Positions 33,285 to 45,884 of a stretch of DNA of 64,000 bases are shown one piece after another. The notes beneath the pieces are model-generated. The model saw only the letters and a program-made list of their open reading frames with translations, did no database searches and was not told the origin of the DNA. Every line of letters begins with the position of its first letter. Position 1 is the stretch's first letter. This stretch comes from Candolleomyces eurysporus (taxonomy: Eukaryota; Basidiomycota; Agaricomycetes; Agaricales; Psathyrellaceae), in the NCBI GenBank assembly GCA_027579435.1, contig JANBPK010000730.1:186001-250000 (forward strand), read 5' to 3'. Position numbers and translations under genes: made by a program.

Positions 33285-35190
33285 ATGAACTCCCAGTCGA
33301 AATTCCTCACACTCCCACCTGAACTACGGGAACATGCCGTTGTCGAGATGCAACCAGCTGACCTGCTCTCGCTGAGCCAGGTGCGTGCTTACTGCTGAAC
33401 CTTCTAGAGCGCCAACGAGTTCATCCGGGTTCTATACACAGACTTGCAAAGAGCTTCATCAGTTCATGTCCAGTAAACGGATCTGGGCGATTGCTCTACG
33501 CTCCATGTGCCGCAAGTACGGTCTCTTTGAGCCGTCGTTTCCTGACGAATCCATGGATTTGGTCGATATACAGCGTGCTGCGCTAGGGCCTACACTTTGG
33601 CATCGCAGAATCATCAAGCTCACCAGCCAACCGAGCGCGCCTGATGATAGCGAAACTTTCGGGTTGCAGCCTCGAACCCAAATCACTATCGAATTCGAGA
33701 CATCGCATCTTCCTGGCCGTCGTCACGAATTCTTTTTTCAAATTCACATCGTTCCCGGAGGACGCTGGTTAGTGGGACTCACCCCTTGGTGCATTGGCCT
33801 TGTGGTCTTGGGTCTGGCGGGCAGTCCCGCCGAAAAGAAAGGCGTCACTTATTCTGAACCGTTGGATAGAAACAGCGGATGGATGTTCGATCAGATGTGT
33901 GAACCTGCTCAATGTCGTGCTCCCGCCGCTTCCAATAATCTGAATCAAGGCAAGTGCAAAGATACTTTGAGGATCGCCGCACTGGCCCGTGATCCAGCCT
34001 TGTCCTTTTGGTGAGTATAAACGCACACATTCTACTACGCCTTCCTCGGACATAGTTCTGACTATCCTTAGGATTCACGTGTATGAAGTAGGCCCTTTAC
34101 CCGATAACCCAAGCATCCGGCTCTTGGCAAAAACGGAATTATACTGCGAGGCAGAAGCCCGTTCCTACTCCATGCCAAGCACCTTTTGGATCTCTGGAAA
34201 TAGGTTGTTTCTGAAGATGGGAAAGGTTTTCATCGTTTGGGACTATACTCGTCACCTATCCGCATTGCGGACTTCCATGGGACTGGGTCTGGTGGAGGTA
34301 CGCCCGTTGCATGAATATTTGCTCGCTTGATGCTAAGGAATTTTCGCTATTCACGGCAGTTTGCTAAGATCGGTGACTGGGTCATTGGCACCACGACGAC
34401 GGGTGTCCATGGCTGGAAGATTCCTCCACTCCAGAATGTGGGAGAAAATGGTATACTCGGTGACCCCGATGTTCCAAATAGCTCTACTACCCATTTTCGA
34501 ATCCAGCTTGATGAAGACGCTTGGCCTGCAGTGAACCCCGACCAAGGACTCGCTCTATCGACGTGGTGGCGAGCCCATCACCATCATGAATCAGAACGTG
34601 GCGGCTGTACTTCTAGGACCTGCCTCGAAGCCTCAATTGTTTATCACGTCCTGGGAACTTCATTGGGCACAGAGTGGGAGGAGTTTGATGGGACGGAGGA
34701 TATCAACCTGTCGAGATATGACCTTGCGCTTCACATTCCGGACGACGATAACCCTAGTGAGCCTGTGGATGTTACTGAATTTGTCCAGTGCACCACACGG
34801 TTCGCGGCTGGAAGTCTTCCTGAGATGATTAATTTCCACCACCATGAAGAGATGGAATTTCCAGGGGTCTCACATCATTCACTGTACGATGACAGTGGGA
34901 TCGAATACGCTTTGTTCATGCTGACACATTGTCGCACAGCGGAGTTGGTGTATTCCGCCATGTCCCTGAACAAGTCAAAGACAAGGAAGGAAGGCACAGA
35001 CTTAGATGAGGATGAGGCAGCAGAATGGGTTATTCTTGCTATAGCTCACGAAAAGGAGCACACAGTTCATTCCGCGACACTCTGCCCTTGGTCAGGCCGT
35101 ATGGCGTATATATGCGGCGATGATGATATGCATGAAGAGAACTCCTCGATTCACATCCTGGACTTTCTTGGGAAAGAGGTAGATAGATGA
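33285..35190 (+). CDS. F-box-like protein, tandem copy B
   Basis: Four exons at the same intron positions as copy A (33285-33380, 33442-34010, 34072-34297, 34360-35190) encode 573 aa. The F-box segment is nearly identical to that of copy A (LTLPPELREHAVVEMQPADL), and the Trp/Gly-rich segments recur (VPGGRWLVGL, FIVWDYTRH, DWVIGTTTTGVHGW, LCPWSGRMAYICG). Copies differ most in exon 3 and in the acidic loop near the C-terminus, where B has an extra run of Asp/Glu. Both copies are open throughout, so both may be functional. Confidence 0.75.
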
Positions 35191-37497
35191 GTTCTTGTGT
35201 GACTTGGAACTGTAATAAAAGTGACTCGGAATCTCACAGCTCCTTCCTCTTTCATATCTTTATGAGAACCCGGCACCTTTAATGGTGAGGCCTTGAGGAG
35301 GCAGCTTGCGACGAAGTGAAATCGCTTTTTCGAGTGTCGACGAATCCATTTTCTTAAATGTTAATGAATGAGCTTTGGCAAGGTCCTCGAGCAGTATTGG
35401 GTGATCTCGGTGTGGTGTAGTGCAAATGCTTCACGATAGATTAAAATGCACTCGTTGAACGTTTTGATGTCGCTATTTAACTCGGAAAGAGATCAAAGGG
35501 CGGTAGCAAGACTATTGCCCAAAAAACGCTCCACAAACATTGGTGTCGATGGAACTTGGTGGTCAATCTCGAAGGCGGGTAGGCGTTGAAGTGTTTGCGC
35601 TTTTTGTCCAAACTTATCTATTGTCCTCTGTTACACATTCCCACCCTCACAGCGTACCTGGACGCTCGATGGCCGATACTCTTAAAGCATTGATCATTGA
35701 GTCCCTATGATCGCCATGTCGGGCATTAGGCTAGCCTGTTTCGTTGCCGCCGCCCTCGCTCCCTCTCTGTATCCAAATGTGTGAAAGAGGGCCGACTTGT
35801 CTTCCAGGGTGAACTGTTCAGAAGATAGCAATTTTCGTCATAGCCATAATCGTTTGAGATAAAGGGTCTTAATGGTCAGCGCCACTGGCAGCCCTCGGCG
35901 TCTGCCGAGCAGCGCTGAACGACTCGTTCTCACAATTGTTCCCGTCTTTACACTCTGGCAGCGGTCTCTCATCTATAAACTGTATGGAGCCACAAGGTAT
36001 TATCTACCGTTTCCGAGGTTGCATTATTAAGAATCCTTGCCCCAGAGGTGTCACCGTTGCAAATTTGTCGGTTTGGCGCACACCGATAACAATTTCTAGA
36101 ACAAGGAGTCAACAGAAGGCCAATTATCAAGCATGTCAGCTTGCGTGTGCTCACCTTCGTCATGGTTGATATGGTTAGGACATATGGTTCGTTATCAGCT
36201 CTTGTGTGGGAAGAGTTTTGGTAACACTAACGTACCTTTCACCGGAACACTATCTTTGACCCCACTTTTGCATCTCGCCAGGTCCTAGATCAACGGGGAT
36301 CCAAGAACGCCCGATCCTGAGCATATATCAACGTCCAATGCCATTCTCTACACAAGGGTTTGAACCGAGGCATGTGTGCGGAAAATATATGGAATTCTGC
36401 GGCTGCTTGGCTGCCTCAGATTCCGATGTTCAACGAGGTCGCAGACTTCTTGATTCCTTTTGTCGACCTCATTCTTGCCTCAACCTCTCAATAATTGCTC
36501 ACTACGTGATCTCAGAACCATGCATCAAGAAGTCGTCTTAAGGAACTGACATCTCGTTTCCGAAAGGGCCGAATCAAATCCGATGCTTCGCGTTGCATGT
36601 GGTACATACCAACTCTTCGGCCTTGAGCTAGCAAACTGTGTGCTCTTTGATCTTGCATATGGCCAGTTGTTATCTAGGGGAATCTTCTCGTTATCCAGGC
36701 TGACCTCTGGTCACGTTAGGAGTCTACCAATCGAAAGAAGGCTGCTGCTGCATGCGACACTCCAATCATGTGGCCCACTTCCGTCGTCTCCATTCCGCCC
36801 CTTTGCCCGAGAGGAGTGACGTGCTCAGCAGCCACAACAGTATCCGGCCACCAGTATGGTAGCTTGGAGCTTCGAAAGTCGTATCCGGTAACTGGTAACG
36901 TACCCGTCATGCTTGTTTGAGCTTCGATAACTCGAGGCTCCTGGCTAATCTAGCAATGCTTCCGATTTGCTCGCTGAGAGTACAACGCGCCTTTGAAAGC
37001 TGTTGCGCCGCTCCCTGACACCGATAACTGCGACCTCATGGCATCCCCGCCAGTGACCACCTGGTCTCGTCTTTACTCACGCTGACATGGGTGCTTCGAC
37101 AATCTTCTATCTATGGGTCTCCACACTCTCCTGCCAACCGATTGAAGGCCGCCCAGGTCAGTACCACTCCTCTTGCCACAAGCCTGCACCTGAAAATTAG
37201 GCTCTGAATCCTATTTTTAGATTTTTTACGGTCAAATGCGACAATAACAGACATGAATGGCGCATTTGAGTTGGAAGTTGAGCATGAAAATAGCCAGTAC
37301 AGTGCAAATGGGGCGGTACTTTTTCTCCCACCAGCACGCAAGGCGCGCCGCAACCAGAGCTCGGACTTGACGACCAAAATGGTCATCGTGATTTGTGTCC
37401 ATGCTATCGCATTCTTGCCATATAAAAGGAGGGCGACATTCATCGGGATGTAAGTGTGGTGAACTTTCTTCATCTACTCTACCTCGCAAGCTCAATC
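35191..37497. other. Gene-poor stretch
   Basis: I could not assemble a convincing gene. A minus-strand candidate near 35969-36250 has intron-like signals (GTGAGC..CTGACA..TTCTAG at 36154-36097) flanked by short coding-like pieces, but no complete model or known domain results. The last 70 bp hold the promoter of the metalloendopeptidase. Confidence 0.4.
37431..37437 (+). promoter_or_regulatory. TATA box of the metalloendopeptidase gene
   Basis: Reads TATAAAA, 61-67 bp upstream of the ATG at 37498. Confidence 0.6.
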
Positions 37498-38787
37498 ATG
37501 CTCGCTCCTGTGTTGACTGCCTTTGTCGCACTTGCGTCCGCTTTATCGGCCGCCGCCGCCCCCAGCATTTCTCTTGCTGTTGAAGGTACTTTGACGCGCC
37601 TTGATCGTGGCTGATCGTGCTAAACCCACTTTTGAAAAACGTTAGGCGCCGAGGCTATCACCAGTGCGGACAGCTTCCAGGTCACAACCGTCATCACCAA
37701 CACAGGTGACGAGACCGTCAGGCTCTTGAACGACCCTGCCGGTCCTCTCTCGAAGTTNGCCCACCGACACCTTCTACATCACCAACTCGAAGGGTTCTTC
37801 GGCCGTTTTCGGTGGTATCAAGGCCAAATATGTGCCCTCTGTTGCTGCTGCCCAGGGTGGCTTCACCGTTTTGGCTCCTGGCGCATCCGTCCGAGTTCAA
37901 CATGACTGTAAGTCGAGATCAGTCTGCCCAAGTACACGCTGCTTACATTCATCCCAGTGGGCCAGGCATACAACTTCACCTCCACTGGTGTCGACAACTA
38001 CGAGATCGAGCCCAGGAACAACTTCTACCTTGTCAACGACAAGGGTGAAGTCTCCACCATCCGGGCACGCGTTGCTTCTGCCCACTCTGCCCGAGTCAGC
38101 GGCAAGCTTGTCAGCTCCAAACTGATCCCCACTCCCACTCTTAGCAAGCGTGCTACTTATGTTGGATGCTCGGCCGCTCGCCAGACTCTCTTGGCTTCCG
38201 CCGCTGCCGCTGCTCAGTCGTACGCTGCCAACTCGTACAGCTACATCAGCTCGACCACCTCTGCAAGACCCCGATACACCACCTGGTTCGGTGCTTACAC
38301 TAGCACTCGTCGCAACACCGTCTTGTCTCACTTCAATGCTATCAACGGAAACACCTTCTCTTCGTACACCTATGACTGCACTTGCACGGAGAGCGGTACT
38401 TATGCTTACGTCTATCCCAATACGTACGGATACTTCTTTCTTCTTGTTCGTCACGTTTGCTCACATATATGTGTCGTCTTGTATCACAGGTTCGGCCGTG
38501 TCTATCTCTGTGGTGCTTTCTGGAGTGCTCCTCTCACTGGTACTGACTCCAAGGTACGGTTAGATACTAGCGTGTGTGCGCACGTCGACGATGCTGATTT
38601 TTCCCGTGACATATAGGCTGGAACCCTCATCCACGAGTCTTCTCACTTCACTGCTAACGGTGGAACCGACGACCACGTCTACGGCCAGACTGGTGCCAAG
38701 AACTTGGCTATCAGCAACCCCAATAACGCAGTTATGAACGCCGATAACCACGAGTACTTCGCCGAGAACACTCCCGCCCTTTCTTAA
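37498..38787 (+). CDS. MEP: Peptidyl-Lys metalloendopeptidase (M35, aspzincin)
   Basis: Five exons (37498-37585, 37646-37907, 37958-38423, 38490-38553, 38617-38787) encode a 349-aa preproenzyme. Mushroom MEPs are secreted zinc proteases that cut on the N-terminal side of lysine. Residues 1 to about 20 are a signal peptide, then a propeptide ends at the Kex2-type site LSKR at 178-181. The predicted mature enzyme (182-349, 168 aa) starts ATYVGCS, like the mature Grifola frondosa enzyme, and contains [17 protein letters not shown] and VYLCGAFW. Zinc ligands and catal ytic Glu are in HESSH (299-303), with the third ligand Asp312 in [19 protein letters not shown] closes the fold. The N at 37758 must be deleted to keep the propeptide in frame (SKLPTDTF). 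Confidence 0.95.
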
Positions 38788-39229
38788 ATTAAATTTGGTT
38801 TGGACGCTCCCCTTTTGGATAGATAGATCGCGTTGGGCTCGTCGAAAAACGAGGGGGGTTGGTTCGGTGGAGAGGCCTGCCATTGACAAGACATTTTAAA
38901 TAACAGTGGCGGCTCAAGTGTAAATTTAGTGGGATGTACTTGTAGTGGACACACGGTAGATACCACTGGAACAATTCGAGCTATTCATATTTTTTGCGCA
39001 GACACGGTTCCCTTGGTCCTGATCTTTTCACATGGCCTTTTTACTTCTCTTTCCCGATACGAGGTGTGATGAGTCAGTGAGATGGCAAATCCTATGATGA
39101 TGTTTCTATTTCAGCTGAGCATCCTAACGATCTACCCCGCCGCCTCGCTGTCAGTGGCACCGCTAGTTCTTGGTCCTGGTCAAAGCCCTTCCGCTCCATG
39201 AAAAAATCATAACAAGAGCATCGTATATA
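38788..39229. other. Intergenic stretch before tRNA-Asp
   Basis: Metalloendopeptidase 3' region. No further feature seen. Confidence 0.5.
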
Positions 39230-39301
39230 TCTCTGTTAGTGTATCGGTTAGTACACGCGCCTGTCACGCGCGAAAGCTGGGTTCGACTCCCAGACAGAGA
39301 G
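39230..39301 (+). tRNA. tRNA-Asp (GTC)
   Basis: A full cloverleaf can be folded. The 7-bp acceptor stem is TCTCTGT with ACAGAGA. The D arm is GTGT/ACAC. The anticodon stem CGCGC/GCGCG encloses the loop CTGTCAC with anticodon GTC, and the T arm is CTGGG-TTCGACT-CCCAG. There is no intron and no encoded CCA, as expected for a nuclear gene. A T-run follows as Pol III terminator. Confidence 0.95.
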
Positions 39302-39307
39302 TTCAAN

Positions 39308-39317
39308 TTTTTTTTTT
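39308..39317 (+). terminator. RNA polymerase III terminator of tRNA-Asp
   Basis: A run of ten Ts starts seven bases after the tRNA end. The N at 39307 stands directly before it. Confidence 0.8.
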
Positions 39318-39459
39318 GTCATCCCATTTAGTNAAAAAGCGGTTGCAGAATAGCTGTATTTCTGTCATGAGCGGTTGCACATAGACGCTCGATAAACAGA
39401 TCACAACATAACGTGGCGGCAATGTTAACTGCACTGCTCAATATGATACAGCCTCGTCC

Positions 39460-40941
39460 ATGGCCAGCAACTTCAACAACGCCCACAATTTTCGGATCGA
39501 TAACTACCAGATTGTCAATGTGAACCCCTCAACAGATCCACTGAGCAGTGAGTCTGGCTCACAATGGGTGTAGATGAGCATTGACCCCTTTCGCGGGATA
39601 CAGAACTCGAAGCTCAAATCGCAGCAGGCGCCATCCACGACTCCGCCGAGCGCTGCGATGCTCCAAAATGCCATCCCGACACTCGAGTCGCTGTCCAAGA
39701 CGACTTACATAGCTGGATCGTGGACGGAGACAGAAACCTGGACCGCCCGAGGAAGATTAAATGGGTGACTGGGCCCGCGGGCACTGGAAAGACGGCTGTT
39801 ATGGGATCGCTGGCTGGACGTTGCAAGACGGGCGGAGTGCTGGCAGCGACGTTCTTCTTTGCGTCCTGGTCAGCGTCCGTGGGCCGACGCCGAAAAACAG
39901 CCTTCATCACAACAATTGCACACCAGCTAGCTGAGTATCGAGAGGACCTGAGGGACGCGATCTCAACTGCTATCGAGAAGAACCCAAGCGTTTTCAAGAA
40001 GAATTTACACGTCCAGATGGAAACACTCATTCTGGCCCCCCTACGGCAGGTGGCACTCCGGTCCGATCGAGCACGACTGCAGGGTGCTATCATCATCGAC
40101 GGCGTAGACGAATGCGAGGCTGAACAGTATCATGATGGATCCATAGCGAAGCCTCCTCCCGCACGGACGAACGACCAAGACCAGCTGGAAATCCTTCAAG
40201 TCCTACAAGTGGCGTCGTTGGACCCATCATTTCCTTTTTGTATCCTCATCTCTAGTCGTCCCGAGCGCGTATTTCGTGAATTCTTCGACCCCGAAAGAAA
40301 TCCTACCTCCTTCGCCCAAAAACTCGATTTGAACCAACAGTACAATGCCGACGCCGACATAGCCTTCTTCCTCGAAGCCCAGTTCAATCGCATAAGTCGT
40401 CGTTACAACCTTCCGCCTTCATGGCTACCCCCTGACACCATTGAAACATTGGTGGATAAAGCATCAGGACAATTCATTTACGCAGCAATCGTCATCCGAT
40501 TTCTTGAAATGGGTCATCGAGAGCCTCCAAAGGCTTTGCTAGATGCTATTTTGAAGATGGAAGCGAAACCGACTTCAAACCCACTTGAACAACTGGACAC
40601 TTTGTACTCGCACATCCTGGAATCCAGTCCAGATCCATGTCTCTCAGTACGGTGGATTCACGCTATCAACAAGATCACTATCGAGCGTGGTGCTTCTGCT
40701 CTGGACACAAATATATTCCTGCAAACGGACCCAGAGAGTAACGAGGCGGAACACTTGCTTGGAAATCTTCATTCATTGATTCGGATCCCATCTCAAAGCG
40801 ACCAGACGACGACTCAATATGGCCTTTACCATAAATCGCTGCTCGACTTCCTCCACCACCCTGGCCGTTGCGGGAAACTGCATATTCGATACACGGAAGT
40901 TCTCCGGTTTCTCTGGGATCGATTCAATCAGGCGTGCGCAA
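39460..40941 (+). CDS. NACHT-domain NLR protein
   Basis: Exon 1 (39460-39547) and exon 2 (39604-40941) join in frame. The N-terminus (FRIDNYQIVNVNP, then AAGAIHDSAERCDAPKCHP) is the typical leader of Agaricomycete NACHT proteins. The P-loop GPAGTGKT is at 86-93, Walker B is IIIDGVDECE, and the sensor strand CILISSRPERVF follows. The winged-helix-like part contains ASGQFIYAAIVIRF, and HKSLLDFLHHP ends the recognised region. These STAND ATPases are candidates for intracellular non-self recognition. The 3' end is uncertain: a donor GTGAGT follows 40941, and reading on without splicing meets a stop at 40991. No ankyrin, WD40 or TPR repeats follow, so the protein may be short or its repeat domain lost. 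Confidence 0.82.
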
Positions 40942-41794
40942 GTGAGTCAATTTCCAGCCTGGTTTTTTGTTTTTTCTCTTTTAAAGGATGAATCTGACAA
41001 CGGTATGGTGTTGAAGGGGGCTGTGATACTCAGTATTCATACCCGGAAAGCTTCCTCCACCTCTTGGTCCGCCTTCCATTTTCCTCAGGTATAGCTCTCG
41101 GCAGCGCATACTCCAAGGCTCTCCATACACCATCTAGTGCTGAGTGGTGGGCTTCGTTGGCTATCCCAAACCGGGTTGGCGCGATCTGCATCTGGGAGAT
41201 CTTCTTAGGGGTCCACAGTTCGGTGCGTGCAAGAGTCACCTTAATCNTTTTTTCCGAATTTGGACTGAAACGCAATCTTTCTTTTTTTTTTTTTTGGCTC
41301 TCATCTTTAGTGCCCTTGGTATCGTTGTAAACCTACGTGTAGAATTTGGAGTCGTTCCATTCTGCGTCGTTTGGGATCGCTCTCCTGGATCGCTCCTGGA
41401 GTGTTTTGGCCACGTCGTCAATGGGTCGGGCTTGATAGGGTCGAGATGATACCGGAAATTAATAAGGCTTTTGGACGGTTGGTTGTGAAGGCAAGGGACG
41501 CCGAACAGAGGGACTCCGACACCCAGAGTTGGACATCAGAATGAAAATTTCAATATTCACCCATTTCGCCTAGGTTGGTGGTAACAATCGGTAGAGAATT
41601 TGCTTGTAATATATGACGGTTTAGGTGCCGAGTAGGCATACAAGACAGAAAGCGTCCAAAAAATCGCATGGCTGAGGCTTGAGGGTCCATCTTTTTAGGA
41701 TCACCAGTCAAGACACGCACGTACAAGAGAAAAACAGGCGGCGGGCCTAATTCATGATATGACTATATATCGGTTTCACTCGCCGTATCAGCCA

Positions 41795-41822
41795 ACCACG
41801 CGCGGAAGCTGGGTTCGACTCA
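41795..41822 (+). pseudogene. Relic of a tRNA-Asp 3' half
   Basis: The 28 bp 'cacgcgcggaagctgggttcgactc' segment matches the anticodon 3' strand, variable loop and T-arm of the intact tRNA-Asp at 39230 with one change. The acceptor stem and 5' half are not preserved. Confidence 0.5.
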
Positions 41823-44800
41823 CATCCTTCCAATGCATTGGATTGAGTATGAATGTTACATCGCCGTCCTTGTCGCCCGTTGAGCCCATCTTCAGTGCCT
41901 TCACTGATCCGTTTACCGATTCGTCGAGACCACAAAGTATCGCTCGGCCAAGCTCCCTGCTATGCTGACACGAGATGAGGGAAGAGAAAGAAACATGCAA
42001 CTCAGTCGAGTGGAGAAGTTGACCGGGCTCCCGCCCAAAAAGCCGCACAAAAAAGGGAGAGCCAGTCTCGGAAACACTGAATCCAGACTAGCGCTCGCCA
42101 CTCCCGACGCACGGTAAAGGCACTTGCTGACCCCCATCCTGCACCTCAGACCGCTGGGGAGCTCTGACACTGCGAAACCTTTTCGGTAAAGGTGGGTAGG
42201 CCTAAGAGCATTCAGCTTCATCATGCATAACACGATGACCATACTTTGATCCTGCCAGTGCGAACCAGTGCCGACATAATGCTAATGCTATAAACAAATT
42301 GCGAGCGGCGGGATAGGATGGTATAATTGCCTCGGCCCGATGTAAGATATCGAGAGTAATCCTTCTCGTGAGACGCGTCAGGGGCAGGCTCGCTGACCGC
42401 TCAGCCAACCTGGAAGCCTTTGCAGTAGCTACGTACCGCCTGCCAGCACCTCTTCCCTGCCGTTTCCTCATCGCTGCCCCCGGCTTCCTTCTCCCGAGTT
42501 TCGGGGATACTCAGCAGTCNGAGCACCCGAAGAGGCTCGGGCAATCGGCTCGTCACAATGTATCTGGTCCGCTAGGTTGGTGATCAAGTCGACGAGCCCT
42601 CGACACAGAGGCTGTTATTGACTATCATGCCGCATTGAGAGCTAGTTGAATCGCCTAAACGCCATGTTGCCGCATTTGAGAGCCGGTTGAATTGCCTAAA
42701 CACTATGTTGACACTGAGAATGACGAGGAAGGAACGGGTTGAGGCGACGTGGTTCTTCGCGGAGATTGGTGGTGGGACGAATTGGAGGGGGGGAACCGTG
42801 GAGAGGTGCGGTTCCGTCCCTCGGGCATGGCGCCGTCGTCCCCGCCCGCCAGAAATAAACTTACCGATCAAGTGGGAGGCGTCGTTGGGGTCGTGGGTGT
42901 GCGTGGCAAGGGTGGCCCTCTGACGGGAAGAAGATGGTTCGGATGCAGAACGACCATCTCGTATTCTGCGTTAGAGAAGGGTTTGTCGGTGAGCTACGAA
43001 AGCGTGCGGTGTCAGCACCTGATCCGCGAGAGGGAGAAGAGTACTCACGTTGGAAAATCGGAGGTAACTCTCATGAAACTGGGCATACTATTTCCGCCCT
43101 GACCACATCTAGGATGGCCGTATAAGGTGGCCGTAAGTGTGGCCCTTGAGCAGGTGATGGCAATGAACCCGACACTATTAAGAGTGTGCACTTGCAAAGT
43201 CCGATCCACTGACGAATCGTTCGTACGTGAATGGCCCGATGCGGTTTCGAACTCACAAGCTACCAGATTGGTAGCAGAGTTCAAGTTGAATAATCGGCGG
43301 ACAACCAATCGACGGGGAAAACCTCCGACTGCATGGTTAATCCCTTCACGCTCGAAAGCGTACCACTGCCGCCTTCAGACACATTGTGCCTGACAGCATT
43401 TACCCAAAGAGTCTCAGCAGAGTCGCCGGATCTCTCGGGTATGAACCAGGGCTCGGCGGCATGAATGGTTTCGCGTTCTTGTTTAGAGAGGCTGCGGCTG
43501 GGACTCGTGCATGCCAAAGACGCGGTACCCACAGAGTGGGTGCGCAGGCAGGTCGATTAAGGCTCGGGATCTCCTTCACCCTGGCGTAAGTAAATGTCGT
43601 CGAGATCCGTGCGTAGGCCGGGACTTGTTGCAGCCGGATAGTCGCTATTAGAAACAATGACAAGGTATGAGTTCGGAATTAGTTCGGATATCGAGCCCGA
43701 CGCGTTGTTTGGCAAGGTCGCGAAACGCAAACACCTGGATCATCGAACCCATGCGGTGTGGAAGCACCACCAGCGCTCTGACAACCAATTGCGGCCAATA
43801 CTCGAAATCTCGCGTCCTTCCGCTCTAACCAAGGCCCTCGAAACCCTCCAAGGAGGCTGCAAACGGAACTGGCTGGCGAAGAGGCCTCGGGAGGAGACGC
43901 GGCTATATCAGTGATGGCGACGTCGACCAACGACATGCGCCCAACTCGCAGCTAGAGAGTGGCACCACCGCGAACCATGCAATATTCTTCTTGTCAATAC
44001 CCGATATTTCGCGTCCGCAACAGTCAGGGCCGTTTTATTGCAACGCGCCCACCATCGGACTGGTCCGACAGGGTAGAGCTCCACACCAGTATGCACACAG
44101 CGCGTTCAGTAAACACCACTTACGCTGACAATCGTAACTTCAGATGGTACATGTGCCGTATACGAGTTTCATAGGATCGTATTTGGATCGTAGCATGTCC
44201 TCGGGGCACAGCTCATTGGCAGTTCCTGTGGCCCATGTTCGGCATCAACATCAGCCTCCTCATCAGCGATGTGGTGAGATGACCCTTACTTGCAGCCAGG
44301 AACACTCATTCTGGGCATACGCATCCACTCCCAAGGCCGATTTTCCCGCTTTTGCCCAGCGCAGCGCCGCCACGATCAGGAGCCCTTCCTCCACCGCCGG
44401 AATGGTGGATGGCTTTCAATGCAACTCCACTACTAGGATGCGATCACCATGATCAGTGGGCGTTGGGCGGACGAATGAGGGTTTTGGGGAACATTGACCC
44501 TCTTTGTGATCCTGCGGTGACTTCATGTAAGTTGCCAGGTGCATGCGGGATTTCCTTGGAAGAGCTTAGGAGGCGCAGTCGTACCATGCGATAAGAACCT
44601 GCCGGTCATTCTTCGTCCCCGTCCGAAGAACGACAAGTATCTTGGAGCGACTTTCGCCGTTCGGGCATAGGGGGAAGCCAAGGATAACAGCTTAGTATGT
44701 GTATGTACCCAACCCACCACTGCTTACTGAGAATTATCGGAAAATTTCTGCAATGGAGTGGAATCATACTTAGTCTTTCAAAGTCATCAGAGCCACTCAC

Positions 44801-45807
44801 TTTCTGCGTTTCTTTTATTCGTTTTTGTTTCGCTTTCTTTCACCTTCTTCATGTCAAATCTTCCGGTGCCCGTGTCTGCGATCAAAACAATCGCGTGAAA
44901 CGAGAAGCTTGTGCACAAAGCTTAAAGTTTGAATGGTCAGAACCCTTGCCTGCCGTTTACGAAACTGTTTCGATTCTCGTGGTGTTGGCGCGGCTGTCGA
45001 ATTTTCTTGCTGTTCATAAATAGCTGGTCACACGGATACGCTCTGACCCACAGGTTGTACTGGGGGTATTGTTCTGTGCATTTTTAGTGTACATTTCCTG
45101 TGTCTACACCACCCATTCTACTGTACAGAACACAATAGCCTTTTAGCATGCTCCCACTACCTTTCTTTTGTACTTCCCGCAATAATCCTTAAGCAGTTAA
45201 TATTGCTGACGCAAAGTGGACAGGGTCATCAGCCGTTGGTATGGACGGCATCCGTGATTTTCAAGCTTAAGGAACCATTTGCAATTCAATCGGCCAACCC
45301 CATTCACAAAGCGGGTTCAAATGTCCCAAGTGCTGCCACTTCGGCTTGGAAACTGGGGCAATTTAATGGAATGGGGAGACGATGGGAGACTTCACGTTCT
45401 CCTATCGCATTGACCCCACTCTAAGTTCAGACACACCACCATGATGCAGAAGATGAGGCTTCTAACAAGCTCGAGAAGGTGATGGGATCGTTTGTACATA
45501 TGTAACGACAACCACAACAGGGCTCGGACCGCACTAATTTATCCGAGTTGGTTCGCTTAGCCCACATTTCGCATATGTATTTAGCGCGTCGTATGTATTA
45601 AATGAATGCCGAAGAGGAGCCCCTCAGGGCTCATTCAGTTTTCTTTTATAAAGAAAGGACAAGCGTTTTCGGGTCTTCGTTGTCACAACGCCCTCCCCCC
45701 GCGACAGCTTTAATAGCCCACCCCAACCCAGTCAATCCGGCTGCCAGCACCGCCGTGACGCTCTGGACCCTCGGATCCAAGGCTGCCCCATCTCCGGAAC
45801 TCCTCCC

Positions 45808-45814
45808 TATATAA
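45808..45814 (+). promoter_or_regulatory. TATA box of the gene at 45885
   Basis: Reads TATATAA, about 70 bp before the start codon. Confidence 0.55.
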
Positions 45815-45884
45815 CATTCGCTGGCAGTGTGTCCAGACATACGAGATTCCTCCACCCCTCAACGCCCTCTTCCGCAGTGCAAAG

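Larger units (their letters stand above)
30585..35240. repeat. Direct tandem duplication carrying two F-box-like genes
   Basis: Unit 1 is about 30585-32700 and unit 2 about 33093-35240. They share promoter, first-intron, coding and 3' sequences in the same order with clear but incomplete identity. This is gene duplication by unequal exchange rather than a recent copy. Confidence 0.75.
40942..45884. other. Gene-poor region
   Basis: Nearly 5 kb without a gene I can support. Short frames occur on both strands, many overlapping each other antisense. A partial tRNA-Asp-like sequence lies at 41795-41822. The Ns at 41247 and 42520 are here. The region may be decayed mobile DNA, but I saw no transposase, reverse-transcriptase motif or terminal repeats. 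The final 80 bp hold the promoter of the gene at 45885. Confidence 0.45.

Noticed and set aside
35969..36250. Minus-strand gene with an apparent signal peptide
   Set aside because: The hydrophobic stretch coincides with a better intron (GTGAGC, CTGACA branch, TTCTAG), and no complete spliced frame could be built.
43281..43663. Overlapping minus-strand frames
   Set aside because: Mutually overlapping in different frames, with no recognisable motif, in a gene-poor region.
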